The notes below the pieces were generated by a model. The model ran no database searches, was not told the origin of the DNA, and worked only from the letters and a program-made list of their open reading frames with translations. A stretch of 64,000 bases of DNA from Haliclona indistincta (lineage: Eukaryota; Porifera; Demospongiae; Haplosclerida; Chalinidae), in NCBI GenBank assembly GCA_964017065.1, contig OZ024786.1, forward strand, positions 1,866,965 through 1,930,964. The letters are read 5' to 3'. Numbering within the stretch: position 1 is the first letter of the stretch; every line of letters starts with the position of its first letter. Below, piece after piece: positions 22,701 through 38,289 of this stretch. The position numbers were made by a program, and so were the translations under genes.

Positions 22701-23497
22701 CAAGAAATTAAAAAGATTTCTATCGAAATCAAAAGGATGTAGTGATGAAGAAATCTACCACTGGTTCACAATGTAAACCAACAAGGAACAAGCATAGAAT
22801 GGTAACACGATTGACTTGCTAACAGACCATAGATCCCTACATCAGTGGCTGCTGTGGCCAGACTATAGCTAGTTAAGCTATTTACTGTTGACTGACACTT
22901 TGAATAGAATTCAGCTTGTGACAAAATATTGATCTTATGTACAGCCACAGATGTAGGGATCTATGGTCTGTTAGCAAGTCAATCGTGTTACCATTCTATG
23001 CTTGTTCCTTGTTGGTTTACATTGTGAACCAGTGGTAGATTTCTTCATCACTACATCCTTTTGATTTCGATAGAAATCTTTTTAATTTCTTGTTTGTGTC
23101 CTTTTTTCTTTTTAGTGAAGTGCAGTTCAATATCATGCATGTACGGAGAAGTCTTTGTTTCCACCATTAGTTTAGTATTCCTGTTGTTGATGACTTTTCT
23201 TAAACTTGTAGCTAAAATCATATATCAGGTCTGCCTAGTCGCCTATGCATGCATGCAGTGCATACGAGCCCCGCCCACACTTGCTTGTAGATCTACACGG
23301 CGGTTATAACTATCTGGCAAGTGCAGAATGGCGATCCTACACGAGCTTACCGTTCTTCGAAGACTCCAGACAAATGCCGGGTGTGTGTTCTCCGTGATAG
23401 TGATCCAATCATCCACACGGCGCAGCGATACTTTAGCTGCTTGGTCACGTGCACTACCCATTGCTAATTGGTCACGTGCGTATTGCGCAATCACAAT
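22701..23497 (-). mobile_element. Hairpin/palindrome element, copy d (reverse, interrupted)
   Basis: Reverse-orientation copy beginning with the palindrome (arms 22701-22851 and 22942-23092) and running through the body to ATTGCGCAATCACAAT. There copy e starts, and the expected hairpin end is absent. Copy-specific variants (GTGATGAAGAAATC, AGCATAGAATGG, GTAAACCAAC) all have exact complements in the other arm. The remainder of this copy would lie beyond copy e, in or past the sequence gap. Confidence 0.8.
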
Positions 23498-23499
23498 AT

Positions 23500-23800
23500 T
23501 AGGGAGACACGGTAGTGTCTCCCTATGTAGGGTTGAACGAGAAAACAAGATGGCGGCTACATACAATGTATTAGCGTTCAAACGCTGATATTTCGCCTGC
23601 TGATGAATTTTATACGTCCATAGACACTTAAATCTGCTATCTGGCGTTGCCCCATCTTACAGTAGCAAGGAGATTGCTCGAGATTGTTACTAAAGTGACG
23701 AACCTGGAAACGGTGAAAATCGAGTTTCGTCATCTTCGTTTTCTTCTTTCTTCTTCTTTCTTTCTTTCTTTCTTCCACTCGCCTAGCACCTTTACGTGAG
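23500..23800 (+). mobile_element. Hairpin/palindrome element, copy e (runs into gap)
   Basis: Starts with TAGGGAGACACGG and the 24-bp hairpin, then follows the standard body until the N gap. It lies inside copy d, so one family member probably inserted into another. The conserved internal frame is open on the minus strand (23578-23778 and on toward the gap). Confidence 0.8.
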
Positions 23801-24000
23801 NNNNNNNNNNNNNNNNNNNNNNNNNNNNNNNNNNNNNNNNNNNNNNNNNNNNNNNNNNNNNNNNNNNNNNNNNNNNNNNNNNNNNNNNNNNNNNNNNNNN
23901 NNNNNNNNNNNNNNNNNNNNNNNNNNNNNNNNNNNNNNNNNNNNNNNNNNNNNNNNNNNNNNNNNNNNNNNNNNNNNNNNNNNNNNNNNNNNNNNNNNNN
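23801..24000. other. Assembly gap (200 N)
   Basis: Exactly 200 N bases, probably a placeholder of arbitrary size. It hides the rest of element copy e and whatever MORN exons RhoGEF copy 2 retains. Confidence 0.99.
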
Positions 24001-29017
<5,017 letters not shown>

Positions 29018-29181
29018 TAAGAGAGAGGGGAGGGAGGGATCAAGAGAGGGAGGGAGAGGGGAGGGAGAGAGGGAGGGAGGGGAGGCAGGGAGAGAGGGAG
29101 GGAGCTAACACTGAAAGTGCATGACATGGTTTTGTGAAATCAGTTCATTTCATTTTATTTTTCACTAGTAAGGTATAGTCT

Positions 29182-29501
29182 GCGACAATCTGACTGCTGC
29201 TATCGTCGTTTCTACTATCCAGGAATCTATAAGACACTTTCTAAACTGGCTGACGTCGATTTTCGAAAAAGCTCCGCTTTGCAACTCGGCGGCAAAGCAA
29301 CGCGCTTTGAAAAAATCGACATTTAACAGTCTTCTGGGTAGTAGAAAAGACGATAGCAGCAGTCAGATTGTCGCTACAACGTTGTTTGCCACAGTTATTG
29401 CAGCTTGAAACAGCTTTTGCCAACCAATTGGAATAAACATGATCTGAACGACATTGAAACATTGAAATCTGAACGACGTGCGAGTTCGCGCTGGAGCTAT
29501 G
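29182..29501. mobile_element. 320-bp insertion with 8-bp target duplication upstream of gene B
   Basis: Flanked by TATAGTCT on both sides (29174-29181 and 29502-29509). The matching site before gene E (60778-60785, TATAGTCC) is empty. The insertion holds an inverted repeat of about 40 bp (29182-29222 and about 29336-29376, containing GCGACAATCTGACTGCTGCT). An 8-bp duplication suits hAT-type transposition. The inverted repeat does not reach the right end, so the element may be composite or decayed. Confidence 0.7.
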
Positions 29502-29609
29502 TATAGTCTGGGTCTGACTAGAAATCGCTAATCACTCTCATGATCACAAAGAGGGTGAAACTTATAATAAATCATTGTGAAATTCATGATCAACTAAAGT
29601 TATTCATAT

Positions 29610-29703
29610 CAGTCATGAGGTGATTCTAACCACAACCAGCCCTTACTAGTTCAGACAACAGTACTACCACAGAGAAACCAGCTTGTTGCAGTTATTAGTT
29701 TCA
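29610..29703 (+). promoter_or_regulatory. Conserved upstream block of TRIM-NHL gene B
   Basis: Nearly identical to the blocks before genes A, C, D and E, with GTCATGAGGTGATTCTAACC, ACAACCAGCCCTTACTAGTT and CTTGTTGCAGTTATTAG. Likely core promoter and 5' leader. No TATA box at a convincing distance was recognised. Confidence 0.55.
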
Positions 29704-31872
29704 ATGGCCACTGAGAAACCACCCACAGCTAGTGAGGCTCTTGCTAATCTCGAGCAGCAGCTCACCTGTCCAGTCTGTCTGGATCGCTATACTCAACCCA
29801 GGACACTGCCTTGTCTCCACTCTTTCTGTCATGGCTGTCTTGGTCGCTTCCCAGTGGAAATCAAGGAAGACAAGCACTTTATCACTTGCCCTGTGTGCCG
29901 CCAGACCACACAGCAACCTGACAAGGGAGTGAGTGGATTCCAGTCTGCCTTCCTCATCAACAACCTCCTGGAGCTATATCAAGTGCTAGAGAAGGTGTCT
30001 GGGTCCAAGCAGAATAACTGTGAGAATTGCCACAAAGAACAGGCCACTGGATACTGCAAAAAATGCTCTGTGCTTCTCTGCCAGACATGCACCGATAAGC
30101 ACAATACATGGGCCGCATTCACCAGCCACCAGATACTGGGAGTGGAGGATGTGGCCACCACTGCCTCTAAGCTAGTTCCCCTCAAGGAGCAGCCCACCAT
30201 GGAGTGTAGCAGCCATGGCAAGCCACTAGAGGTGTACTGTGACACATGTGACAAGCTCATCTGCCATCTTTGTACCACTGGAAAAGTGCATCGTAACCAT
30301 GACTACGAGCCTATCACTGATGCCTTTCCAAGACACCAGCAACAGATTGTGGATAGCCTCGAGCAAGTCAAGGTAAAGCTAGCTGCCATTACCACTACTG
30401 TACAAGCTGTGGAAGCACAGGAAGGAGATTTCTTGCAGCAGGTAGGAGCTGCGAGAAAGGAGATTGAGGCCATAGTCCAGCAGCTGATGCAGCTCCTGCA
30501 AGAGTCAGAGAGACAACTGATCAGAGAGCTTGACCAAGTCACTGATGCCTACATTGAGAAGATATCTGCTCGCAAGAAGGAATCGGACATTACCATCGCA
30601 CATCTGAAGAGCTGTAAAGAATTTGCAGAGGAGGAGCTGAGGATCGGGAGCCAGCAGGAGATCCTTGTGATGAAGGGACAGATTGTGGAGCGCATGGCAG
30701 CTGTCTGCTCATTGGACAACCCCCAACCGCTGGAGGAGAACAGTGTGAGGTTTGTAAAGAGCGCTAGTGTTCTAGAGGCATGTCGTAGTCTGGGTAGAGT
30801 CGTTAGGTATGGCCAGTTTAAGGTGACTGGTGACAAAACAAGCTTTGATCTTAGCAGTGCAGTTCCTTTCTCCTCTGAGCAGGTCTCCTGCCAGCTCTCT
30901 CCAGTAGCTGACCTCACACAAGTTGTCAAGAGTTTCGTACACCAAGTGGCTCCTGGCAGTTTTGAGGTTCACTATTCTCCCACTGCTGGTCTCCACCAGC
31001 TGAGGGTGCAGGTGGGAGGGACTGATATCCTTGACACACCTCTCAATGTACAGGTCATGGCCAGGAAGGCAGGACAGACATTCACTGATCTGTCAGGTCC
31101 TCAAGGATTAGCCATCACAAGGAAAGGTTACCTTATTGTGGTGGAATCTGGTAAATATTGCATCACCATCATTGATCCTAGCAATGGAAGAAAAATCAAA
31201 AGAATTGGACAGAATGGCACAGGACAAGTACAGTTTAACTATCCAGTAGGAGTAGCAGTGACTCAAGATGGTCGCATTGTAGTTAGTGATTGCATTAATC
31301 ATCGTCTACAAGTGTTGACAGCAGAGGGTGCCTTCATAGCTACAGTGGGCAGTATGGGATCTCAACCACTACAATTCAAAAATCCAAGAGGTATATCTGT
31401 TCATCATAATGGACAAGTCTTTGTTTCTGATACTGGTAACCATCGTGTCCAGGTCCTCAATGCTGACCTTACCTACTTACACTACTTTGGTAGCTATGGA
31501 ACTCAACCTGGAGAGCTCAACCGTCCACATGATATAGCTATTGATGCTGATGGTATGGTCTATGTAGCTGACTATAGTAACAACAGAGTTCAGAAGTTCA
31601 CTCCCGAGGGTAAGCTGTTGGCCGTGATTGACAGTAAGGGAGCCGGAAAAGGTCGGTTAAATCATCCAAATGGTCTATGTTTCGATGCTTATGGTATACT
31701 TTACGTGACTGAGTTGGACAATCATACAGTGAGTATGTTTAGTAGTAACGGCAAGTTTCTTGGATATATCGGTGACAGTGATGGCTCTAGTTTCGAGAAT
31801 CCTTGTTTTATCGTATCCGACAAGACAGGTCGACTGTACATCAGTGATAAAAATGGAGTTGTCACTTACTGA
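29704..31872 (+). CDS. TRIM-NHL protein B (RING, two B-boxes, coiled coil, filamin-Ig, NHL)
   Basis: This single-exon gene encodes 722 residues. RING finger 22-66 (CPVC, CLHSFCHGC, CPVC). A B-box 1-like zinc region lies at 106-146 (CENC, CKKC, CQTC, HN) and B-box 2 at 168-202 (MECSSHG, CDTC, CHLC, HRNHD). The coiled coil spans about 205-335, a filamin-type Ig domain about 375-452, and NHL repeats 460-722 with repeating DGRIVVSD and NHRVQVLN-like units. This is the domain order of the TRIM2/TRIM3/TRIM71 group. RING proteins of this type ubiquitinate targets bound through the NHL propeller, which in relatives binds RNA or protein. The ATG at 29704 is chosen because MATEKPP is shared by all paralogues and no ATG lies upstream in frame. 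RhoGEF copy 2 lies head-to-head upstream. The gene appears intact. Confidence 0.93.
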   Translation: MATEKPPTASEALANLEQQLTCPVCLDRYTQPRTLPCLHSFCHGCLGRFPVEIKEDKHFITCPVCRQTTQQPDKGVSGFQSAFLINNLLELYQVLEKVSGSKQNNCENCHKEQATGYCKKCSVLLCQTCTDKHNTWAAFTSHQILGVEDVATTASKLVPLKEQPTMECSSHGKPLEVYCDTCDKLICHLCTTGKVHRNHDYEPITDAFPRHQQQIVDSLEQVKVKLAAITTTVQAVEAQEGDFLQQVGAARKEIEAIVQQLMQLLQESERQLIRELDQVTDAYIEKISARKKESDITIAHLKSCKEFAEEELRIGSQQEILVMKGQIVERMAAVCSLDNPQPLEENSVRFVKSASVLEACRSLGRVVRYGQFKVTGDKTSFDLSSAVPFSSEQVSCQLSPVADLTQVVKSFVHQVAPGSFEVHYSPTAGLHQLRVQVGGTDILDTPLNVQVMARKAGQTFTDLSGPQGLAITRKGYLIVVESGKYCITIIDPSNGRKIKRIGQNGTGQVQFNYPVGVAVTQDGRIVVSDCINHRLQVLTAEGAFIATVGSMGSQPLQFKNPRGISVHHNGQVFVSDTGNHRVQVLNADLTYLHYFGSYGTQPGELNRPHDIAIDADGMVYVADYSNNRVQKFTPEGKLLAVIDSKGAGKGRLNHPNGLCFDAYGILYVTELDNHTVSMFSSNGKFLGYIGDSDGSSFENPCFIVSDKTGRLYISDKNGVVTY

Positions 31873-32582
31873 CTTGTGTTTCTGTAGATTAATTAAGAAA
31901 GCGCACACTTATATTAATAAGGGACACACTTCCTGCTTTGTCATTTGACTTATTTTCTTGAGTTTTTGTTGTTGGTATCTTTTATTGTATAATATTTTTG
32001 TATTAAACTATGATATGAATAATTCTCTTTGATGTAATGAGGTATCCAAATTCGCGTATTTACCTGTGCGTGGGCAGGTATAAAAAACATAGCGCCACCG
32101 TGCACTAGGCTGCAAACTAAGCGCCATTTATCACGCTATTTGTATGTTTTGCACCGTTTCAGGTAGCTTGCTGGAACAAGAGCGCTATTATTTTTTCCTC
32201 CGGTTAAGTTTAAACCGGTTATAAACAACAGTTTTCGGTGCATATGTGAATTTGGATTCCTCGGGCTTCGCCCTCGGTATCCAAGTTCCCATATATATCG
32301 GTATCATAGTTCCCATATCCTACCTCGGTGTATAACCTACATTCAACTATTAGTTTTTATTTAATTTTTCACTTATTATTTCCCTTCACGTTAGCGCTAT
32401 CACTGGATTGTGTTATTATTACTACAGATCATGTAATTCTAGAATCTGATTGGTCAGTTGGAGGAAAATAAATCACGTATTCTTCCACGGGAACTCGTAT
32501 TTTTCTGCTGAAACTCACTGGAAGTTGATAGCATGAGTTGTTTTGTATACATTCAGTCTACTGTCTTATGTTGAGATTAATA
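31873..32582. other. 3' flank of gene B with an embedded MITE
   Basis: The first 130 bases match the 3' flanks of the other TRIM genes. From about 32005 to 32345 lies a repeat related to 11380-11720 and 39611-39911: AATAATTCTCTTTGATGTAA at one end, a GGATTCCTCGGGCTTCGCCC-type foldback in the middle and GGTGTATAACCTAC at the other. The rest leads into module M. No gene. Confidence 0.55.
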
Positions 32583-33706
32583 GCACAGGTACTAGCTTTG
32601 GTAGTTACTGGGTGTTGTGTTCGCTTCTTGGCATGGGCAGCGCAGCGTCTATAGGCTCAGGTACTTGGCTACGATTGACTTGTTGTGCATGAAAAACGTA
32701 AGAAAGCAAATAACTCACCACGTTTTGCTATGTTGACAGCTTAAAGCTTGCCTAATAAACGCACACAGCACGTACAATAGTTGTAGATTACTATAGTCAC
32801 CCTACAGTGAGTGATGGAGTAGAGGAAATAGTTGAAGTACAGGAGGAACACTGTACTATTAATTTTGAAGAGAATTATTAATAAAATTTATACACATATT
32901 TGGTCTGTAGTCAGCCATATGACAAAGCTGAGCCTCACTCTACATTACACCATCCATGTTAGTCACTTTGCCGAGCAGTACTTTATGTATTAGTTATTGC
33001 CCTCACACGAGGGCATTAACTGACATAAATGACCGTGGAAAAGTCGAGTTGCCCGAGCAACGGTCGAGGGCGCATCCCGAGACTGTTTGAGGGCAACCGA
33101 CTTTCCCGAGGACATTTATGTCGGTTAATGCCCGAGTTGTGTAGTGCAATAACTGGCTTATTATATTATAGTACAACGCACATAACACTGTGAGCGCAAT
33201 AACATTGCTAATTTTTCAAACTCTCAAAGACGCAATGGTCTGTTGCTATAGAAGACTCTATGCGCGGTCAATAACGTACATTAATGCCCTCGAATAGAGC
33301 AATCCGATTGGTGAAAGATGACGTACTAATAAGTTATACAGAACTCATGTGACTATAGACTGTACTAAACCACCTCACAAATCATTCTTGCACTGGTTCT
33401 ATACACAAGCATGCATGAATATTATACAAACACTTCATGAATGTATTGTGTATGCTTATTGGTAATCTAGGCACTATGTATCACTGACCATTTTCTCTAG
33501 TGATTGGTGTAGTTATAATCAGGATGAGTGTCTGGAGTACGCTTGATGATGTCCTACAAGGTCACATGATCAGTAAGCATGTCACATGACTAATAATCAC
33601 ACCTACTTTGAGTAGAAGGATGTAGCGAGGTATTCGTTGTACAGGAGTGATGAGATACATTGGTAGAGTCATACCCATACGAACACTGGGATCAGTGAGA
33701 CAGTAC

Positions 33707-33790
<84 letters not shown>

Positions 33791-34160
33791 AGAGAGGAAA
33801 GGAGGAAGTAAGCAAGTGATAGAATGAGAGCATGCATGAGTGATAGGTAAGTCAATGTAACTGCTGCAGTGAGAATAACTTACGTGTATAATGTGTACCA
33901 GTAGATCTGCTTGTAAAATTTTGGGGTAAATGCATAGTTAATGAATGTGGAACAACTAGACACTTTATAAGTGAACTACAAACAATATAATAATGCCTGA
34001 CGGTAGAAATCCAGCTTAGTGATAACATAGAGCACTGTTCATCATAGTCTGCATGTCATGTGACACTAGTCTAACATACTCTTTGATTCCTAGCTAGCCC
34101 TTTCCATGTCTTGTTTTTCATCAATGTCACCATCTTGATCGCTTCATAAGTCCCTCTAGT
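32583..34160 (-). pseudogene. Module M copy 3: RhoGEF relic
   Basis: Contains minus-strand relic exons at about 33607-33704 (LITPVQRIPRYILLLK) and 33489-33553 (DIIKRTPDTHPDY, then frame loss by the shared deletion), an AG tract at 33704-33785 and the usual intron-like remainder. It has a 344-bp insertion at 32989-33332. No functional product is expected. Confidence 0.6.
32989..33332. mobile_element. 344-bp foldback insertion in module M copy 3
   Basis: The other M copies read CTTTATGTTATACAGAACTC without interruption here. The insertion begins ATTAGTTATTGCCCTC and ends GACGTACTAATAA. It contains a foldback in which GGGCATTAACTGACATAAAT pairs imperfectly with ATTTATGTCGGTTAATGCCC. No coding frame and no clear target duplication. 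Confidence 0.65.
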
Positions 34161-34570
34161 AGTGCCCGTCACAGCTCTCAGCGAGTCACGAGAGAAGCAG
34201 GCACGTGGAGTTTGTTATGAACTGAATGGGCGTGGCTCAATGAGCCTGAGCGAGTGCAGAACCGAAAGAACACAGGTCAGTTTTTACATGAAAATAATTA
34301 TCATTTAGATGAAGTTCAGCTCGAGCACGCACTTGCTGTTTTTACTATTATTGTAATCTTGATATATGTTCAAAAACGCACACAACAAAAAATAACAAAT
34401 AAATGATACCAAGCAACAGTTCTCAATATAATGATAATAATATCAGTGATTCAACACCTGTGTATGTAGTATCAATACAACAAACAACAAAGAAAGATTT
34501 AAATGTTTGTTTGTTTTTGATAAAATAACAGAGCATAGTCTAATTTGCTAGAGATCATTACGAGATATGA
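34161..34570. repeat. Direct repeat flanking TRIM-NHL gene C, left copy
   Basis: About 410 bases are nearly identical, in the same orientation, to 37470-37912 on the other side of gene C and to 56450-56875. The repeat contains GAATGGGCGTGGCTCAATGA and ends at GAACGGTAGTTCAAC, where the left copy diverges. Confidence 0.8.
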
Positions 34571-35033
34571 ACGGTAGTTCAACTTTTATAACAGTTGACA
34601 ATAATACATTGCTCATAACGTAGAACTATAGCTATACTAACAACAAAAGGAAACCAAGAAAGTATAGAAGTTTATACGGACAATGTACATTTTATTTCTG
34701 TTTCGTACGCGTAGTGCAATCGATTTCTAAAGTCATTGTGGATGCCCTAGCACATCTCTGGCTAGTAGCTTTCTTGCGATATAATTTAATATATATGTTG
34801 GATGAATGCGCTGTTCGAGCAGTCGGAAAAATACGGCGTCCGAAAATACATGACGGTCGATTATTAATCACTTACTCCATACTAACAACAAAAGGAAACC
34901 AAGAAATTATTATACAAAGAATGAAAATAAGATACATGCTAACAACAAGTCAAGAAAATAAGTAAAATTGACAAATCATGAGTAGTAGTGTGTCCTTTCT
35001 TTAATAATCAAAACTAATGTACTGAAACACAAG
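34571..35033. other. Sequence between the direct repeat and gene C
   Basis: AT-rich, no supported gene. The word ACTAACAACAAAAGGAAACC occurs twice (about 34635 and 34883). The last part is the 3' flank of gene C (gene on the minus strand) with an AGAAAGGACACA word like that after the other TRIM genes. Confidence 0.5.
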
Positions 35034-37208
35034 TCAGTAGGTGATCACTCCATTTTCATCACTGATGTACAGTCGACCTGTCTTGTCGGATACGATGAAC
35101 AAAGGAAAATTGAAACTAGAGCCATCACTGTCACCGATATATCCAAGAAACTTGCCGTTACTACTAAACATACTCACTGTATTACAGCCATTGCACTCAG
35201 TCACATAAAGTATGTCATTAGCATTGAAACATAGACCATTTGGATAATTTAACCGACCTTTTCCAGCTCCCTTATTGTCAATCAAGGCCAACAGCTTACC
35301 CTCGGGAGTGAACTTCTGAACTCTGTTGTTACTATAGTCAGCTACATAGACCATACCATCAGCATCAATAGCTATATCACGTGGACCATTGAACTCTCCA
35401 GGTTGAGGTCCATAGCTACCAAAGCAGTATGAGAAGGTGAGGTCAGCATTGAGAACCTGGACACGATTGTTACCAGTATCAGAAACAAAGACTTGTCCAT
35501 TATGATGAACAGCTATACCTATTGGATATTTGAATTGTAGTGGTTGAGATCCCTTACCGCCCACTGTAGCTATGAAGGCACCCTCTGACGTCAACACTTG
35601 TAGACGATGATTACTGTAGTCAGTAACTACAATACGACCATCTTGAGTCACTGCTACTCCTACTGGATTGTTAAACTCTACTTGTCCTGTGCCACGCTGT
35701 CCAATTCTTTTGATTTTTCTTCCATTACTAGGATCGATGATGGTGATGCAATGATTACCAATATCCATCGCAATAAGGCAACCTTCCCTTGTGATGCTTA
35801 ATCCTCGAGGACGCTTCAGATCAGTGAATGTCTGTCCTGCCTTTCTGGGCATGACCTGTACATTGAGAGGTGTGTCAAGAATATCAGTCCCTCCCACCTG
35901 CACCCTCAGCTGGTGGAGACCAGCAGTGGGAGGAGAATAGTGAACCTCAAAACTGCCAAGAGCCACTTGGTGTATGACACACCTGAAAGCTAATGTGGGG
36001 TCAGCTACTGGAGAGAGCTGGCAGGAGACCTGCTCAGAGGAGAAAGGAGCTGCACTGCTAAGATCAAAGCTTGTTTCGTCACCAGCTGCCTTAAACTGGC
36101 CATACCTAACCACACTACCCAGACTACGACATGCCTCTAGAACACCAGCGTTCTTTGCAAACCTCACCCTGGTCTCCTCCGGTGGTTGGGGGTTGTCTAG
36201 TGAGCAGACAGCTGCCATGCGCTCCACCATCTGTCCCTTCATCACAAGGATCTCCTGCTGGCTCCCTATCCTCAGCTCCTCCTCAGCAAATTCCTTACAG
36301 CTCTTCAACTGTGTGATGGTAATGTCCGCTTCCTTCTTGCGAGCAGATATCTCCTCAATGCAAGCATCAGTGACTTGGTCAAGCTCTCTGATCAGTTGTC
36401 TCTCTGACTCTTTCAGGAGCTGCATCAGCTGTTGGGCTGTGGCCTCAATCTCCCTTCTCGCAGCTCCTACCTCCTGCAAGAAATCTCCTTCCTGTGTTTC
36501 CACAGTTTGTACAGCCGAGGTAACGGCAGCTAGCTTCTTTTTGACTTTATCGAGATCGTTGGCAATATTTTTGTGGTGTCTCGGAAAGGCATCATTGATT
36601 GGCTCGTAGTCATGGTTATGATGAGATTTAGCAGTGGTACAAAGATGGCACACAGGTTTATCACAAGTGTTGCAGTACACCTTCAATGGCTCACCATGGC
36701 TAATACACTCCATAGTGGGCTGCTCCTTGAGGGAAATTAGCTTAGAGGCAGTGGTAGTCACATCCTCCACTCCCAGTATCTGGTGGCTGGTGAATGCAGC
36801 CCATGCATTGTGCTTATCAGTGCATGTCTGGCAGAGAAGCACAGAGCATTGTTTGCAGTATCCAGTGGCCTGTTTTTTGTGGCAATTCTCACAGTTATTC
36901 TGCTTTGACCCAGACACCTTCTCTAGCACTTGATATAGCTCCAGGAAGTTGTTGATGAGGAAGGCAGACTGGAATCCACTCACTCCTATGTCAGGTTGCT
37001 GTGTTGTCTGGCGGCACACAGGGCAAGTGATAAAGGGCTTGTCTTCCTTGATTTCCACTGGGAAGCGACCAAGACAGCCATGACAGAACGAGTGGAGACA
37101 GGGCAGTGTCCTGGGCTGTGTATAGCGATCCAGGCAGACTGGACAGGTGAGCTGCTGCTCGAGATTAGCAAGAGCCTCACTAGCTGTGGGTGGTTTCTCA
37201 GTGGCCAT
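35034..37208 (-). CDS. TRIM-NHL protein C (RING, two B-boxes, coiled coil, filamin-Ig, NHL)
   Basis: Intact, single exon, 724 residues, the only family member on the minus strand; it converges tail-to-tail on gene B. RING ligands (CPVC, CLHSFCHGC, CPVC), both B-boxes (CENC, CKQC, CQTC; CNTC, CHLC, HHNHD), coiled coil, filamin-type Ig and NHL propeller are all present. Its B-box 2 and following linker are of the second sequence type (ISHGEPLKVYCNTC), shared with gene A and largely with E, while B and D have the first type. Variable propeller positions include NNP, KYP, NGP, NYP and NFP at successive blade starts. The ATG (complement of 37206-37208) begins MATEKPP. Predicted role: E3 ubiquitin ligase with an NHL recognition domain. 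Confidence 0.93.
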   Translation of the reverse strand: MATEKPPTASEALANLEQQLTCPVCLDRYTQPRTLPCLHSFCHGCLGRFPVEIKEDKPFITCPVCRQTTQQPDIGVSGFQSAFLINNFLELYQVLEKVSGSKQNNCENCHKKQATGYCKQCSVLLCQTCTDKHNAWAAFTSHQILGVEDVTTTASKLISLKEQPTMECISHGEPLKVYCNTCDKPVCHLCTTAKSHHNHDYEPINDAFPRHHKNIANDLDKVKKKLAAVTSAVQTVETQEGDFLQEVGAARREIEATAQQLMQLLKESERQLIRELDQVTDACIEEISARKKEADITITQLKSCKEFAEEELRIGSQQEILVMKGQMVERMAAVCSLDNPQPPEETRVRFAKNAGVLEACRSLGSVVRYGQFKAAGDETSFDLSSAAPFSSEQVSCQLSPVADPTLAFRCVIHQVALGSFEVHYSPPTAGLHQLRVQVGGTDILDTPLNVQVMPRKAGQTFTDLKRPRGLSITREGCLIAMDIGNHCITIIDPSNGRKIKRIGQRGTGQVEFNNPVGVAVTQDGRIVVTDYSNHRLQVLTSEGAFIATVGGKGSQPLQFKYPIGIAVHHNGQVFVSDTGNNRVQVLNADLTFSYCFGSYGPQPGEFNGPRDIAIDADGMVYVADYSNNRVQKFTPEGKLLALIDNKGAGKGRLNYPNGLCFNANDILYVTECNGCNTVSMFSSNGKFLGYIGDSDGSSFNFPLFIVSDKTGRLYISDENGVITY

Positions 37209-37305
37209 TGAAACTAATAACTGCAACAAGCTGGTTTGGTTGGCTGAACTAGTAAGGGGTGGTTGTGGTTAGAATCACCTTATGACTGATATGAGTGTAG
37301 CTGAT
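37209..37305 (-). promoter_or_regulatory. Conserved upstream block of TRIM-NHL gene C
   Basis: On the minus strand the same block as before the other four genes is present, including AAGGTGATTCTAACCACAAC and CCCTTACTAGTTCAG. It is slightly more diverged in the middle (GCCAACCAAACCAGC). Likely core promoter and leader. Confidence 0.5.
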
Positions 37306-37469
37306 CATGAATTTTAATACATTGCCAATAAGCACCTAAGGTGCAGATGCCTGGTAGAATGACAGACTTTATCCGCAAACGGCTGTCCGTAATCGGTGGA
37401 CTGGACAATAGATATTATCTATGACTGGGCTGGACTGGAATGACCGTACAAGCGCTCGCAACTACATGT

Positions 37470-37912
37470 AGTAGTGCCCGTCACAATCACAGCTCTCAGC
37501 GACTCACGATCGCGAGAGAAGCACACATGTGGAGTTTGTTATGAATTGAATGGGCGTGGCTCAATGAGACTGAGCGAGTGCAGAACCGTACGTACACAGG
37601 TCAGTATTTTACATGAAAATGTCATTTAGATGAAGTTCAGCTCAAGCACGCACTTGCTGTTTATAATTACTATTATTGTAATCTTGATATGTTCAAAAAC
37701 GCACACAACAAAAAATAACAAATAAATGATACCAAACAACAGTTCTCAATATAATGATAATAATATCAGTGATTCAACACCTGTGTATGTAGTATCAATA
37801 CAACAAACAACAAAGAAAGACTTAAATGTTTGTTTGTTTTTGATAAAATAACAGAGCATAGTCTAATTTGCTAGAGATCATTACGAGATATGAACGGTAG
37901 TTCAACAGCTGT
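37470..37912. repeat. Direct repeat flanking TRIM-NHL gene C, right copy
   Basis: Same sequence and orientation as 34161-34570. In this copy the repeat continues smoothly into the 3' end of RhoGEF copy 3, as it does in the third copy at 56450 with RhoGEF copy 4. This is therefore the ancestral context. Confidence 0.8.
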
Positions 37913-37954
37913 CATTCTGGCTGGATCAGACTGTAACTGACCACTCTTCCAAAT

Positions 37955-37957
<3 letters not shown>

Positions 37958-37997
<40 letters not shown>

Positions 37998-38220
37998 AGG
38001 GAGGGAGGGAGGGAGGGAGGGAGGGAGGGAGGGAGGGAGGGAGGGAGGGAGGGATGGATGGATGGATGGATGGATGGATGGATGGATGGATGGATGGATG
38101 GATGGATGGATGGATGGATGGATGGATGGATGGATGGATGGATGGATGGATGGATGGATGGATGGATGGATGGATGGATGGATGGATGGATGGATGGATG
38201 GATGGATGGATGGATGGATG

Positions 38221-38282
<62 letters not shown>
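37958..38282. repeat. Compound AG / GGGA / GATG microsatellite
   Basis: An AG run is followed by about 16 GGGA units, then a nearly perfect (GATG)n tract from about 38052 to 38223, then AG again to 38282 and degenerate AGGG repeats to about 38510. On the minus strand an open frame crosses the whole array, coding IHPS repeats, because a 4-base unit with no stop in any register keeps frames open. Confidence 0.95.

Positions 38283-38289
<7 letters not shown>

Noticed and set aside
33003..33124. Foldback with GC-rich stem as a transcription terminator
   Set aside because: It is part of a 344-bp insertion absent from the other module M copies, in a eukaryotic context.
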